Notes: generated from the sequence alone by a model not told the origin. Counted from the stretch's first letter, positions 26,053 to 36,077 are shown. The stretch: 64,000 nucleotides of DNA from Peteryoungia rhizophila (GCF_004912145.1 NZ_STGT01000004.1:310001-374000); one strand, 5' to 3'. Translations and numbers: made by a program.

Positions 26053-26934
26053 TCAAGGCTCCATCGGTCCGAGCGCGTTGACATAAAGCGCCAGAACCTT
26101 GATCTCGACCGGCGACAACCGTTCGTCCCAGTTCGGCATATGGCCCTGCCGACCGCCGTGAATGGTGTTGATGATGGTCTGCAGGGTGCCGCCATAGATC
26201 CACGTCTGGTCCGTGAGGTTTGGCGCGCCGAGTTCCATATTGCCCTTGCCATCGTCTCCGTGGCAGGCAGCGCAATTCGTCTGAAACACCTCAAGCCCTG
26301 CCTCGACCTGACCCGCGTTATCGGCGGTCGAGGCAGCAGGATCACTAAGCGTGCTGACATACAGCGAGACATCCCTGACCTGCTGGCGATCGAGGATCTC
26401 GTCGCGACCGAAAGCCGGCATCTGCCCGACACGCGTGTCGGGATGCCGTGAATTGACACCGACAACCAAGGTCTGGGCGATCTGCTCGGGGCTGCCGCCC
26501 CATATCCAGTCGGCGTCGGTCAGATTGGGATAATTCGCGCCGCCCTTGCCATCTCGCCCATGGCAGGCGGCACAATTGTCTCCAAACAACTGGTGACCAT
26601 TGGAGCGAACCTTGCCCATCAGCGTTTCATCGGCCCGAATTTCGTCATAGGACAGCGCGTCGATCCTCGCGACCCATGGCACTCTGGCAGCTTCGCTGTC
26701 CACCAGGCTTTCCTCGACAGTGGTTCTCTGATCCTTTCCAAGAATGCCCTTGGTGTATGTCGCGCCCAGGGGCCATGACGGCATCAGAAACCACCAGAGC
26801 ACCGCAAAAAGATGGGTGACGATCAGGAACAGCAGCACGCCCTTGGGGATCGGCGTGTCCAGTTCGCGGATGCCGTTCCACACATGCCCGGTCGTCTTTC
26901 GCCCGGTGACGGGATCAACGTCATTCACATCCAC
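26053..26934 (-). CDS. ccoP: Cbb3 oxidase diheme cytochrome c subunit CcoP
   Basis: 293 residues from the GTG at 26934, after AAGGAGGATCGGCC; upstream codons in frame overlap ccoQ and are not family-like. One membrane helix (about 28-48) then two c-type haem domains with CAACHGRDG and CAACHGDDG; methionine ligands follow in GQMPAFG and GHMPNWD. It carries electrons from the bc1 complex or soluble cytochromes to CcoO. It overlaps ccoQ by 10 bp. Confidence 0.95.
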   Translation of the reverse strand: MDVNDVDPVTGRKTTGHVWNGIRELDTPIPKGVLLFLIVTHLFAVLWWFLMPSWPLGATYTKGILGKDQRTTVEESLVDSEAARVPWVARIDALSYDEIRADETLMGKVRSNGHQLFGDNCAACHGRDGKGGANYPNLTDADWIWGGSPEQIAQTLVVGVNSRHPDTRVGQMPAFGRDEILDRQQVRDVSLYVSTLSDPAASTADNAGQVEAGLEVFQTNCAACHGDDGKGNMELGAPNLTDQTWIYGGTLQTIINTIHGGRQGHMPNWDERLSPVEIKVLALYVNALGPMEP

Positions 26935-27095
26935 GGCCGATCCTCCTTGTCGAATACCTGCTTCTCGGCATTCTTGAAGCGTTGCCTGTTGGACGGCAGA
27001 AACGTGTAGATCATCACGCAGATCGAAAAACCGATCAGGTAGAACAGGCCCCACGTCTTGGCGGTTTCGACCAGAGTATCGTGATTGATATCCAT
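26925..27095 (-). CDS. ccoQ: Cbb3 oxidase small subunit CcoQ
   Basis: 56 residues: MDINHDTLVETAKTWGLF, one membrane helix (FYLIGFSICVMIYTFLP), and a basic tail SNRQRFKNAEKQVFD. CcoQ/FixQ stabilises the CcoP-CcoNO interaction. Lies between ccoO (7-bp gap) and ccoP (overlap). Size and motif are typical. Confidence 0.9.
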   Translation of the reverse strand: MDINHDTLVETAKTWGLFYLIGFSICVMIYTFLPSNRQRFKNAEKQVFDKEDRPWM

Positions 27096-27102
27096 TGCGT
27101 CC

Positions 27103-27852
27103 TCAATTCGTCGGATCAGGCATCTGTTCGGCGGCGGCGGTGTTCTCGTAGGCGGCCCTCGTCAATTGACCGAGGACCTGCAGATAGGCGACCAAGGCGT
27201 CCATCTCGGTCAGGTTGGTCGCGACGCCATCGAAGGCAGAGATCTGGGTGGCCTCGCCGTAGCGCTCAGCAACGCCGGAGGCCTGATCCGTGTCTGGCAT
27301 CGCCTGGCCATAGGCGTCGGCTGTGGCGTTGACGATCATCTCGTCCGTGTAGGGAACGCCGACGGTTTGCTGGGCTTGTAGCTTGAGCGACAACTCATCC
27401 AGTCTGAGCGGTGTCGTGCCCAGCCAAGGGTAGGAGGGCATATTGGATTCGGGCACGACGTCGCGCGGATTGTTGAGATGCGTGACATGCCAGAGATCGG
27501 AATATTTGCCGCCGATGCGTGCAAGATCAGGCCCGGTCCGCTTTGAGCCCCACAGCATGGGGTGGTCGTATTGGGACTCCACCGCAAGCGAATAGGGCCC
27601 GTAGCGCTCCACTTCGTCGCGAAGGGTACGGATCATCTGGCTATGACAGGCATAACAGCCCTCGCGGACATAGATGTCGCGACCTGAGAGTTCTAGGGGC
27701 GTGTAGAGGCGCATGTCGGCAACATCTTCGACCGTTTCGTCGATGGTAAACAGCGGGGCGATCTCTACGATGCCACCCACACTGGCGGCGGCGATGATTG
27801 CCAGCATGAAACCGATTGCCGAACGTTCGAGCTTTCCGTGCATGTTTGACAT
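27103..27852 (-). CDS. ccoO: Cbb3 oxidase monohaem cytochrome c subunit CcoO
   Basis: 249 residues. One N-terminal membrane helix (about 13-33), then the haem site CYACHSQMIRTLRDEVERYG and late methionine ligand in ESNMPSYPWL. Starts 3 bp after the ccoN stop. It mediates electron transfer to CcoN. Full length for FixO. Confidence 0.96.
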   Translation of the reverse strand: MSNMHGKLERSAIGFMLAIIAAASVGGIVEIAPLFTIDETVEDVADMRLYTPLELSGRDIYVREGCYACHSQMIRTLRDEVERYGPYSLAVESQYDHPMLWGSKRTGPDLARIGGKYSDLWHVTHLNNPRDVVPESNMPSYPWLGTTPLRLDELSLKLQAQQTVGVPYTDEMIVNATADAYGQAMPDTDQASGVAERYGEATQISAFDGVATNLTEMDALVAYLQVLGQLTRAAYENTAAAEQMPDPTN

Positions 27853-27855
27853 GGT

Positions 27856-29514
27856 TTACTCCGCAGCCGAGGGGGCGGCATGGTCTGACTGACCAGCGCC
27901 CAGCGGCAGGTCTTCCCGGGAGTCATCAGATACCGACCGGGGCATCCTTACCGTCATCCAGACATTGTAGGACGCAACAATCGCGCCGAGCAGGAAGAGC
28001 AGGCCGCCGAAGGCACGGGCGATATAGTAGGGGTACATTTCGACCAGGCTGTCGACGAACGAGTAGACCAGCGTGTTGTCCGGGGAATAGGTCCGCCACA
28101 TCAGGCCCTGGATTATTCCCGAATTCCACATGGCAAAGACGTAGATCAGCGTGCCGATCAGCGCGAGCCAGAAGTGGACCTCGACAAGGGTGTCCGAATA
28201 CATCCGTTCCCGCTTCCAGATGGCCGGAACCAGCGTGTAGAGCGAACCGAACGTGATCATCGCCACCCATCCCAGAGCGCCCGAATGCACATGGCCGACG
28301 GTCCAGTCGGTATAGTGGGACAGCGAGTTGACCGGGCGGATCGCGAGGAACGAGCCTTCAAAAGTCGACAGTCCATAGAAGAACGCCGCCATCATGATGA
28401 AACGCAGCGTCGCGTCATCGCGTACCTTGTGCCAGGCGCCGTTGAGCGTCAGCAGCGCATTGCCGGCGGAGGCCCAGGATGGCACCAGCAGCATGACCGA
28501 AAAGGTCATGCCCAGATTCTGCACCCAATGGGGCAAGGCCGTATAATGGAGGTGATGGGATCCAGCCCACATGTAGAAGAAGGTGATGCCCCAGAAACTG
28601 AGGATTGACAGGCGATACGAGAAAATCGGCCGATCCGCACGCTTCGGCAGGTAGTAATAGAGCATTCCCAAGAAGCCGGCCGTCAGGAAAAAGGCGACGG
28701 CATTGTGCCCATACCACCACTGAACCATGGAATCCTGGACACCCGCCCAGATCGTATAGCTCTTGGAATGGGCAAGGGAGATCGGCACCGCAAGATTGTT
28801 GACGATGTGGAGAATGGCAACCACGAGTATGAAAGCCAGATAATACCAGTTGGCCACGTAGATATGCGGCTCTTTGCGTTGCGCCAGCGTGCGCACGTAG
28901 AGGACAAGGTAGGTCACCCAGACGATCACGAGCCAGATATCGGCATACCATTCGGCCTCGGCATATTCCTTGGACTGGGTCACGCCGAGAAAATAGCCCG
29001 ATACGGCAATCAGACAGAAGAGGTTGAAACCGAACAGCACGAACCAGGGCGAGAGCTGCCCGGCAAGACGGGCGCGCGATGTACGCTGAACCACATGGTA
29101 GGACGTGGTGATCAACGCATTGCCGCCGAAGCCGAAGATGACGCCATTGGTGTGGGCGGGGCGGATGCGTCCGAAGCTTGCCCAGGATGTGTCGAAGTTC
29201 AAGGCCGGCCAGGCAAGCTGAGAGGCGGCCCAAACGCCGATGAACATTCCGAAGATCGCCCAGGCGAGTGTCAGGCCGACCCCGACCTTGATGGGATCGT
29301 CGTAGTAGCGCGTAAACCTGGCTGGGTCAGGTTCTGGACCGAAGCTTCCCGACATCAGCAGAACCAGAAGTCCCAAGCTGTAGAAAAGGACCATTGCTCC
29401 GTGCACACCCAGCGTGTCGGCCCGACCTGCGGCGGCCATGGCGATGCCGAGAATGATCATGACGACAAGGATGACCGCGCCCACACTCCGTTCGCCCGAT
29501 GTCAACTGGCCCAT
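27856..29514 (-). CDS. ccoN: Cbb3 oxidase catalytic subunit CcoN
   Basis: 552-residue haem-copper oxidase subunit I that reduces O2 with high affinity. About 12 helices. Ligand histidines appear in RPAHTNGVIFGFGGNA, MVQWWYGHNAVAFFLTAGFL, and YTDWTVGHVHSGALGW; the tyrosine-histidine cross-link pair is in WYGHNAVAFF-type context. Ribosome site AAGGCAGACCA. The operon is ccoN-O-Q-P on the minus strand. Expression in micro-oxic conditions is expected, but I found no convincing FNR/FixK box in the 350 bp upstream. Confidence 0.97.
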   Translation of the reverse strand: MGQLTSGERSVGAVILVVMIILGIAMAAAGRADTLGVHGAMVLFYSLGLLVLLMSGSFGPEPDPARFTRYYDDPIKVGVGLTLAWAIFGMFIGVWAASQLAWPALNFDTSWASFGRIRPAHTNGVIFGFGGNALITTSYHVVQRTSRARLAGQLSPWFVLFGFNLFCLIAVSGYFLGVTQSKEYAEAEWYADIWLVIVWVTYLVLYVRTLAQRKEPHIYVANWYYLAFILVVAILHIVNNLAVPISLAHSKSYTIWAGVQDSMVQWWYGHNAVAFFLTAGFLGMLYYYLPKRADRPIFSYRLSILSFWGITFFYMWAGSHHLHYTALPHWVQNLGMTFSVMLLVPSWASAGNALLTLNGAWHKVRDDATLRFIMMAAFFYGLSTFEGSFLAIRPVNSLSHYTDWTVGHVHSGALGWVAMITFGSLYTLVPAIWKRERMYSDTLVEVHFWLALIGTLIYVFAMWNSGIIQGLMWRTYSPDNTLVYSFVDSLVEMYPYYIARAFGGLLFLLGAIVASYNVWMTVRMPRSVSDDSREDLPLGAGQSDHAAPSAAE

Positions 29515-29863
29515 TGGTCTGCCTTCTTTGAGTTTAGGCAGACTGGGCTACCGACCCGCCGCCTGCCTAGAAAAAAGTCAAGTTGCCTATCAGTTCATCG
29601 GCACCCTAAAGGATGATAGGTCGTATGCAATTTTTCGTGAAGCCCTTAAACGCTAGGAGGCAAGAATTTGCCAGGAACCCCCGGGGTGAACGGAGACAAA
29701 AGCTTCCAAGCTCTCGAAAGGAATCGAACCATCGACCCGCCATTGCGTCGAATGCATGCGTCCAATATAGGCGAGGAAGATCAAGAACTTGCTATATTTG
29801 AAATGCCTGGAAAGGGGCCGTGGGCGGTCTGTCCGGTTCTGTCGCGTCGGCGCGGGTAGCGGA
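29515..29863. other. ccoN upstream region, no gene
   Basis: 349 bp. An inverted repeat TAGGCAG / CTGCCTA flanks the ccoN leader (about 29535-29569). A minus-strand TTGACT-like -35 element (TTGACTTTTTTCTAG) is near 29572-29586. No TTG-N8-CAA site was found. The T-loop-like GGTTCGATTCC on the minus strand near 29720 does not extend to a foldable tRNA. Confidence 0.4.
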
Positions 29864-30665
29864 CTAATCCTTGCTCAGTGTCACTGTCGGAGGCCAGGAA
29901 GCGCTCCAGCACCTTCCTGTCGGCGTCACAGAACCGTGTGCGAGTTCGAGCAACCGGTTTGCCACCTCTTTTATGAGGATGTCTCCGACGGGATGTCCGA
30001 AGGTATCATTGACCTCCTTGAAGTGATCCAAATCCACGAACATCATGGCGACGTTGTTTTTAACCGTCGCTTTTTCAAGACGCTCAGAAAGGGCAGCGTG
30101 AAACGTCGTTCGGTTAGCAAGTCCCGTCAGCGGATCATGCATGGCCAATTGCCTGAGGTCCTGTTGGCTTTCATCCAAGCTTTGCGAGCGCCGCCAGATC
30201 GCATGGCCCAGGAAGCTCATCAGAAGAAGGGCAGAGCCCCCTACAAGCAGGATCACTGGATAGACAGACTTGATGACGCTCGCTCCGGGAGTGAAAGGCT
30301 GCCATTGGAAATAGCCTATCAGCTCACCGGATTTGGCTCGCAGAGGGGACACGGGAAACATCGGCAGCGAGAGTTGAGGAACGAGTGAAGGCGAGGTCTT
30401 GGAATTGATAATTCCGCCCCAATTCGGACAGCAACACGCCGTCTAGATAGCGCACGGCGGTTGCACTCTCTTGGTTGTGGGCCACCTCTTCTTCCAGATT
30501 CCCCACCACAAGGTTCAAAAGACCCCGCTGACGCTGAATTGCGGCTTGATCTGACTTCGCTGCAGACAGGAATAACGCACCAAACAGCAAGCCGATCGTC
30601 AGCGCTGTTACCGCCATGGGGAGCCCCAGGACGAGAAATGGCTTCTGTCTAAAAACTTGTTTCAT
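29864..30665 (-). pseudogene. Broken diguanylate cyclase (sensor + partial GGDEF domain)
   Basis: Two overlapping frames make one decayed gene. The first (30665-30324) gives a membrane helix and the start of a periplasmic sensor domain; the second (30361-29864) gives a second helix, then the GGDEF entry DPLTGLANRTTFHAAL and DLDHFKEVNDTFGHPVGD. The frames must be joined by a frameshift near 30350. The catalytic GG(D/E)EF motif itself is lost: after LIKEVANRLLEL the sequence departs from the family. It therefore cannot make c-di-GMP. Confidence 0.8.
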
Positions 30666-30875
30666 ACGGAACTCACAGACACGATGCCATCCCTTCTATT
30701 TGCATCTGCTGAATTTCTCGGGAACTGAATACATTGGTTTTCGCACTGTGGTCATTTGCTAACGTCAAGCGCTACCTTCAAAGGCCGGCAGACGATACGG
30801 CTCTTCGAGCTGCGGATGGGGAGACAACTCTGCGGGACAAATCGAGCCTGTTCCCTCAGGCGAAAGGCAATGATC

Positions 30876-31217
30876 TCAAGCATGCCTTCGTTCCTGACTA
30901 TCTGAGAAACCTCTTCCATCAGAAGTCTCCCATGCTTCGGCCTTTGGCGCTGCCGATCCGAAGGCCCTGAACACGGCGCCGACAATTCGACGGGCCGGTG
31001 AAGCGACCGGACGATGTCCGCTGTTCGTTGCGATCGCTGCGAAAGCTGCCGGCGCGGCACCTTGGCCACTACTGACGCCCAACTGGAACTGGCTGACCAA
31101 CTCGCGGAGGCGTCCGGCTTCCTTCGCCAGTGTGGCGCCGGCTGCGCTTGGCTGCCAGCTGGCCGGCCAACGCGGCATGTCCAACGTTCTCCACCATTCA
31201 AGACACCATGGTCTCAT
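30876..31217 (-). pseudogene. C-terminal remnant of a chemoreceptor
   Basis: Minus strand frame with LAKEAGRLRELVSQFQLG, the usual C-terminal segment of rhizobial chemoreceptors. The preceding family segment (AAMVE-type) is in another frame, so there is at least one frameshift, and the whole signalling domain is missing. It lies in a decay zone with the broken diguanylate cyclase. Confidence 0.55.
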
Positions 31218-31711
31218 TGTTTAGCATCGGCGACAGGAGTAGTGTACACCTTCGGTTCTGAACCGACGACCTTAGGCATTCTACACCTGTGATGATTACC
31301 GGCGGCAAGCGGCTGACATTCCCGGTTGCAGCCGGCATGATCACAGTAGCTGCCTCTGTTCAGTGGCGGGCTCACTTATATGGTCCGGGGTCACAGCGTC
31401 AGCAGAGCGGCAAACCACATAGCTAAAGTCTGATTTGTGAAATCTTGATCTTTGGACCGTGGATACTTCAGACGCATTAAAAAAAACTGCTCGCGACTCT
31501 CGCAGGCCAGCATCCGAGTTTATCGGCAGGCCCCCTTGAGAAAACTGGTAGCGGCTGAGAATAGAGGCTTGGCAGGCAGAGCTAAAAACCAGGAGCGGAC
31601 CCTGAGACGCGCATCAGGGGGTTTCCTCTGCACTGCCGGAATCACCCCAATGCCTGCGAGTGAAGCTGCAGCTCCGCGTCCTCCCATTGAACAGGAGCCA
31701 TTACGCGTTAC
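31218..31711. other. Non-coding or decayed DNA before sensor kinase
   Basis: About 490 bp (rather AT-rich near 31440-31500) without a frame that has family likeness. Must hold the promoter of the kinase-regulator pair; no clear operator seen. Confidence 0.4.
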
Positions 31712-31744
31712 TTGGATGCCATCAGTTACGTTGGGACGGAATGC

Positions 31745-33139
31745 GTGCAAGTCTTGGTTCAATCCTTCAGATCGATGACGCTCGCGAAGCAGTTCTTTCT
31801 TGCCGGCGGCATCGTCACCGCCGGGGCTGTCCTGCTTGTCAGCCTGTCTGTTACCAACCTGATCGCGCAAGCCGTTACCAGAAACGCGGCTGCGGCAACC
31901 GCGCTTTATGTCGACAGCATCATCGCGCCGATCCTCCCTGATCTCAGTACCACACAGGAAATAGACCCTTCTGTTGAGCGTGCTCTGGACGAAACGCTTA
32001 GTCATGGCGCATTGGGGCGCCGCCTCGTCTCCTTCCGTCTCTGGAGCAAGGACGGCAAAATCATCTATTCCAATGACAAGAAGCTGATGGGCCTGATTGT
32101 GCCGCCAAGCGAGGATCGACAGTCGGCATTCCGCGGCGAGCTCGTGGCAAACTATGAAGAAAAAGACGAAGACGACAACCCATTGGAGCGAGAGAGCGGT
32201 GGTCCGCTCCTGGAGATCTATAATCCGGTTTTACAGCCATGGTCGGGAGAAGTCGTCGCAGTTGCGGAGTTTTATGAAGACGCCGAAGATGTTGGCGCCA
32301 GCTTGACCAGGGTGCTGCTGCTGACCTGGCTTTCTATTCTCTCAGTGCTGGCTTTGTTTTTCCTAGTGCTCTCTTTGATCGTGTTTCGCGGCAGTTCGAC
32401 CATCGAAGCTCAAAGGAAGGTGCTCAAGGAGCAGATTGCCGACCTTGACAGACTTCTTCGTCAAAACACCGAACTTGGCAAACGTGTTCAAAAAGCCTCT
32501 CAACAAACAGCAGCTTTAAACGAGCAGTTTCTGCGCAAGGTGGGCGCAGATATTCATGACGGGCCGGTACAGCTGCTGGCCTATGCCACCATGCGCGTGG
32601 ATAGTCCCGCCATCAGGAGCGGCGTCGGGCTGGAGGTCGACCGCAAGCATGAGGTCGGTCTGATCAAGCGCAGTCTCGAGGATGCCATTCACGAACTTCG
32701 CTCGATCTGCCGAGGACTTGTGCTCCCCGAGATCGAAAATCTTCCGATCGAACAAGTGTTGGACCATGTCGTCTCCTCTTACCGCTCGCGCACAGGCGCT
32801 GACGTATCACTCGTCACCGAGCCCGCCTCGTGCTCAATCAGCCCCTCGGCTCGGATATGTGCCTACCGGTTTGTGCAGGAAGCCCTGAACAACGGCTGGC
32901 TCCATGCGCAGGGAAAAGGGCAATTCGTCGAACAACGGATCACTCATGATATGCTGACGATTACCGTGGGCGATGAAGGGCCAGGTTTCGACCTAGCCAC
33001 AGTGTGGTCAGGCAGGCTTGGGCTCTCGGGAATGAGAGAACGCATCGAGAGTATCGGGGGACGGTTCAAAATCTTGACATCATCATCGGGAACGATTCTC
33101 ACCATGTTTTTGACGATCAGCGAAACGAGCGCATTATGA
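31745..33139 (+). CDS. Sensor histidine kinase, HisKA_3 type
   Basis: About 464 residues from the GTG at 31745 (GGGACGGA five bases before); starts at TTG 31712 and ATG 31775 are alternatives. Two membrane helices enclose a periplasmic sensor domain of about 150 residues. The phospho-acceptor histidine is in [15 protein letters not shown], followed by a HATPase segment with [19 protein letters not shown] and [14 protein letters not shown]. It is of the NarX/DegS type and pairs with the LuxR-type regulator that overlaps its stop. The signal is unknown. Confidence 0.9.
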   Translation: MQVLVQSFRSMTLAKQFFLAGGIVTAGAVLLVSLSVTNLIAQAVTRNAAAATALYVDSIIAPILPDLSTTQEIDPSVERALDETLSHGALGRRLVSFRLWSKDGKIIYSNDKKLMGLIVPPSEDRQSAFRGELVANYEEKDEDDNPLERESGGPLLEIYNPVLQPWSGEVVAVAEFYEDAEDVGASLTRVLLLTWLSILSVLALFFLVLSLIVFRGSSTIEAQRKVLKEQIADLDRLLRQNTELGKRVQKASQQTAALNEQFLRKVGADIHDGPVQLLAYATMRVDSPAIRSGVGLEVDRKHEVGLIKRSLEDAIHELRSICRGLVLPEIENLPIEQVLDHVVSSYRSRTGADVSLVTEPASCSISPSARICAYRFVQEALNNGWLHAQGKGQFVEQRITHDMLTITVGDEGPGFDLATVWSGRLGLSGMRERIESIGGRFKILTSSSGTILTMFLTISETSAL

Positions 33140-33777
33140 ACAGATCTTTGCGTGTTGCGGTTGTGGATGATCATCCGCTGTTCCGGGATGGTGTCACACG
33201 CACGCTCAGAGAACTTGGCTTTGATGTGGTGGCGCAGGGCAGCAACGGAGAAGACGCGGTTTCGCTCGCAGAACAGACAAGACCCGACCTCATCCTGCTC
33301 GACATATCGATGCCCGGAGGGGGGTTGGCGACAATCAGCAAGGTCTTGCATCGAGCCCCCAATGTGAAGATCGTCATGCTCACCGCCTCTGAGGACGGAG
33401 AGCATGTGCGACAGGCGCTTCAGCTGGGAGCTTGCGGCTATGTGCTCAAAGGCACTGGTGCAGACGGGCTTGCGCAGATCCTGCTATCGGTCGCCAACGG
33501 TGAGCATTATGTTCCTCCCGGACTGAGCGCCCGATTGATCATGGACGCAGGTCAGACAGTTGAACTCCACGCCTTGACCGATCGTGAGATTGAGGTGATG
33601 GAACTCGTCGCGATTGGGTCGAGCAACAAGATTGTTGCCCGTCAGCTCGGCCTGCAGGAAAAGACAGTAAAACGTCATATGACCAGCATATTGGCCAAAC
33701 TCGGTGCCTCGAACCGAACAGAGGCGGCGTTAAAATGGCAGGGGAGGCCGGGGCGAACCAAGGCAACGGGACTTTAG
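33136..33777 (+). CDS. LuxR/NarL-family response regulator
   Basis: 213 residues from the ATG at 33136, overlapping the kinase stop (ATGA). Receiver domain with [11 protein letters not shown] and phosphorylation site [13 protein letters not shown]-terminal helix-turn-helix ([34 protein letters not shown]). Controls unknown genes; the first candidates are the neighbouring exported proteins. It converges on the Tat-exported protein with 4 bp of overlap. Confidence 0.93.
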   Translation: MNRSLRVAVVDDHPLFRDGVTRTLRELGFDVVAQGSNGEDAVSLAEQTRPDLILLDISMPGGGLATISKVLHRAPNVKIVMLTASEDGEHVRQALQLGACGYVLKGTGADGLAQILLSVANGEHYVPPGLSARLIMDAGQTVELHALTDREIEVMELVAIGSSNKIVARQLGLQEKTVKRHMTSILAKLGASNRTEAALKWQGRPGRTKATGL

Positions 33778-34223
33778 TTGATCAAAGACCTGAGCCGGCG
33801 ACGATCCGCAGCAGTTGCGGCGCGATTGATAATGGTTCGGCCCCATTTGTCACGCATAATGTAACGGCCATTGGTGATTGCTTCTTCTATGCCAGTGCTG
33901 TGACGGACCCTGGTGGACGAGCCTCCGACAGAAGGACCGTTGCTTTTATCGTCACGTGGCGACTGACCTACGCTGGAGCGGTCATATGCGTCTCTGCTTT
34001 TACCGCCGCCTCCCTGGCCCCCACCTCCTTGGCCCCCGCTACCGCCATTCCCATTCCCACCGCTATTGCCGTTCCCATTCCCACCGTCGTTGCCGTTGTC
34101 ATTCCCCTTCCCTTGCGCCGCGGCGTTACGGGCGAAACCCGTCATGCCCAAGAGCCCGGCAACCAAAGGCGCCAGACTTACGACGTGTATCGATGCTCGG
34201 AGAAATTGTCTGCGCGAAATCAC
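33774..34223 (-). CDS. Tat-exported Gly/Asn-rich protein
   Basis: 149 residues. A clear twin-arginine leader, [20 protein letters not shown], is followed by a low-complexity Gly/Asn tract (about 37-75) and a basic C-terminal part ending in [22 protein letters not shown]. No enzyme domain recognised. Tat export of a low-complexity protein suggests a cell-surface or envelope role. Tail-to-tail with the response regulator. Confidence 0.7.
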   Translation of the reverse strand: MISRRQFLRASIHVVSLAPLVAGLLGMTGFARNAAAQGKGNDNGNDGGNGNGNSGGNGNGGSGGQGGGGQGGGGKSRDAYDRSSVGQSPRDDKSNGPSVGGSSTRVRHSTGIEEAITNGRYIMRDKWGRTIINRAATAADRRRLRSLIN

Positions 34224-34382
34224 CAGATGCTCCTAAAGAAGACCGTAGCGCATTGTCGGACTATGCCGACCCCGTTTGCTCCAGTCGCGGGTCACCGAGT
34301 TTAACACGTTTCCACACCTGCAGTACCCCTGGCAGCAACGATCCGTGACAGCCAGTATTAATCGCCTCAATTGCATTTCAGT

Positions 34383-34411
34383 GACCCGGAGCGGATGTCC
34401 CACTCCGGGTC
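34383..34411. terminator. Terminator after DUF1236 gene
   Basis: Perfect 9-bp inverted repeat GACCCGGAG / CTCCGGGTC with an 11-nt loop, just beyond the stop of the minus-strand gene at 34419. Confidence 0.6.
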
Positions 34412-34418
34412 TTGGTCT

Positions 34419-34814
34419 TTAGTTCACGACCTGTATGACGGTGCGGGAGGACGGTTCGATGATGAGCCGCTGCTCGTTTACAAAGGCATAGGCGTATCTA
34501 GGATCTTCAGGAATCGGTTGGACAACGACAGTCGGTGGAAGTGTCGCTCCGACAACCACTTTTTCCTCAATCACAACGCGCTCTGCCGGAAGGGGGACCT
34601 CGCTGACATAAGTTGTGACGCGTGGCGGCGGCGGATCAATTGCTATTCCAGCGATCGCACCTGCGACGCCGCCGACAGCCGCGCCCACAGGACCGCCGAC
34701 AATTGCACCCGTCACTGCACCACCAGCCGCACCGGTGACGGCCGATTCCTGAGCGAGGGCCGAGCCGCTGAGAAGCGCGGTGGCTGCCGTCAGCACGATC
34801 AGTTTCTTCGTCAT
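34419..34814 (-). CDS. DUF1236 exported protein with glycine zipper
   Basis: 131 residues from the ATG at 34814 (AAAAAAGGAGAAAATC). Signal peptide MTKKLIVLTAATALLSGSALA, a glycine-zipper stretch (AVTGAAGGAVTGAIVGGPVG), then a DUF1236-type C-terminus with DPRYAYAFVNEQRLIIEPSS. Family members are periplasmic proteins of unknown function, frequent in rhizobia. It is divergent from the Ser/Gly repeat operon, with 217 bp between. Confidence 0.75.
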   Translation of the reverse strand: MTKKLIVLTAATALLSGSALAQESAVTGAAGGAVTGAIVGGPVGAAVGGVAGAIAGIAIDPPPPRVTTYVSEVPLPAERVVIEEKVVVGATLPPTVVVQPIPEDPRYAYAFVNEQRLIIEPSSRTVIQVVN

Positions 34815-35031
34815 GATTTTCTCCTTTTTTGCTTTGGACAAGGCTGCCAACGTTGCGATTGGGCGCCTGTTCCTTCGCAGAGACCTTTGTCCGGGCCGGC
34901 TGGACTTTGGTCCCATACCCGTCTGCGACTGAGGTCTCACATCAGGAACGATCCGTTGCAACAGCGTGTTTGACCGACAGCTTCCCGCCGTTTGAATGCG
35001 AGAGAAGCGTAGTTATCCCAAGGAGATAAAG

Positions 35032-35613
35032 ATGAAAATCGTTGCACGCACCGTCCTCATCGCCGCGCTATTGGCTGGCACATCCGTGAATGCCTTCGCA
35101 CAAACCAGTAGCACGGTTGGCACTGGAGGAACCACAGCAGGTGGTGGCACCTCTTCCAGCACCCTCGGCACAGGAGGAAGCTCGGCAGGCGGCGCTGACT
35201 GTCCTATTGGTACCGATTGTGGAGCCGGTTCGGCATCGACGCTGGGCACGGGTGGATCGTCCGCGGGCGGTGGTACCTCGAGTAGCTCTGTCGGCACGGC
35301 CGGCTCCGCCTCAGGAACGGGCAGCGGCTCTGGCTCGGCATCAACCCTTGGAACCGGCGGCACGTCGGCCGGCGGCGGTCAGTCGAGTAGCTCTGTTGGC
35401 ACGGCCGGGTCAGCCGCCGGCTCTGCCGATGGTGCGGGTTCAGCCTCGACACTGGGCACCGGCGGCACCTCGTCAAACGACGGCATGTCAACTAGCTCGG
35501 TCGGTACAGGCGGTAGCGCGGCGGGTAGCGCCGGGGCCGAGGGCCTGGAGAACGGCCAGGGTAAAAAAGACTGCCCTCCTGGTCTTGCCAAGAAAGATGG
35601 CGTCAAGTGCTGA
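35032..35613 (+). CDS. Exported Ser/Thr/Gly repeat protein 1
   Basis: 193 residues. Signal peptide (about 1-23, cleavage after NAFA) behind an AAGGAG site. The mature protein is made of about eight copies of a 15-18-residue unit with core STLGTGGSSAGG or SSVGTAGSAAG; two cysteines (CPIGTDC) sit between repeats and another pair in the C-terminus KKDCPPGLAKKDGVKC. This composition suggests an extracellular, possibly disulfide-tied flexible protein. First of three adjacent exported proteins of similar make-up. No known function. Confidence 0.75.
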   Translation: MKIVARTVLIAALLAGTSVNAFAQTSSTVGTGGTTAGGGTSSSTLGTGGSSAGGADCPIGTDCGAGSASTLGTGGSSAGGGTSSSSVGTAGSASGTGSGSGSASTLGTGGTSAGGGQSSSSVGTAGSAAGSADGAGSASTLGTGGTSSNDGMSTSSVGTGGSAAGSAGAEGLENGQGKKDCPPGLAKKDGVKC

Positions 35614-35675
35614 CAGTCGTTGGACGAGAGCGGGTGCGTCATCCGCTCTCGTCTCGCACGAAAGGAGGAGAGACC

Positions 35676-36077
35676 ATGACCTCGGCATCGATGACAACAA
35701 AGGTAGTTTTTGTCCTGGCTTTGATCCCGCCGATCCTAAGCGCCGAACCAGCTTTGCCCGCTGAGACGGTAACACTCGATGATGGGACGACCTGTACCGT
35801 CACAGAAACGATCGGCGCCAGCAAGACGGGCACAACATCCAGTTCAGTTACGGCAGGAGGCGGACAGGTTTCGTCGTCGACGACAATCAATGGCGAAACG
35901 ACGACCACTCACTCTGGGAACGGTGCGGCAGCATCAAATGCTGGATCTTCTGCCGCAACGGGTGCCGCAGGAGCTAGCTCCTTTTCGACAGCGAGTGTGA
36001 CGCGCTCCGATGGCACGACAATCACCCGTAGATCAGACGGAACCTGTCATGTCAGCAAACTTAACAAGGAAGGATAA
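35676..36077 (+). CDS. Exported Ser/Thr-rich protein 2
   Basis: 133 residues after AAAGGAGGAGA. Signal peptide about 1-29. The mature part opens with TVTLDDGTTCTVTETIG, has a low-complexity Ser/Thr/Gly/Ala centre and ends with a mirrored SDGTTITRRSDGTCHVS, so two short beta hairpin-like ends with one cysteine each flank the low-complexity region. Likely operon partner of the genes on either side. Confidence 0.65.
   Translation: MTSASMTTKVVFVLALIPPILSAEPALPAETVTLDDGTTCTVTETIGASKTGTTSSSVTAGGGQVSSSTTINGETTTTHSGNGAAASNAGSSAATGAAGASSFSTASVTRSDGTTITRRSDGTCHVSKLNKEG

Noticed and set aside
28705..29616. 303-codon frame opposite ccoN
   Set aside because: Shadow of ccoN, rich in charged residues without family likeness.
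29715..29735. tRNA T-loop-like GGTTCGATTCC on the minus strand
   Set aside because: The flanks do not make a T stem or an acceptor stem, and no anticodon arm could be found.
29515..29863. FixK/FNR box before ccoN
   Set aside because: I searched for TTG-N8-CAA on both strands and saw only half-sites, so no box is claimed although one would be expected.
35100..35560. Repeated DNA resembling a repeat array
   Set aside because: The periodicity is that of coding repeats (Ser/Thr/Gly units of variable length), with no identical repeats and unique spacers, so it is not a CRISPR array. None was seen in the window.
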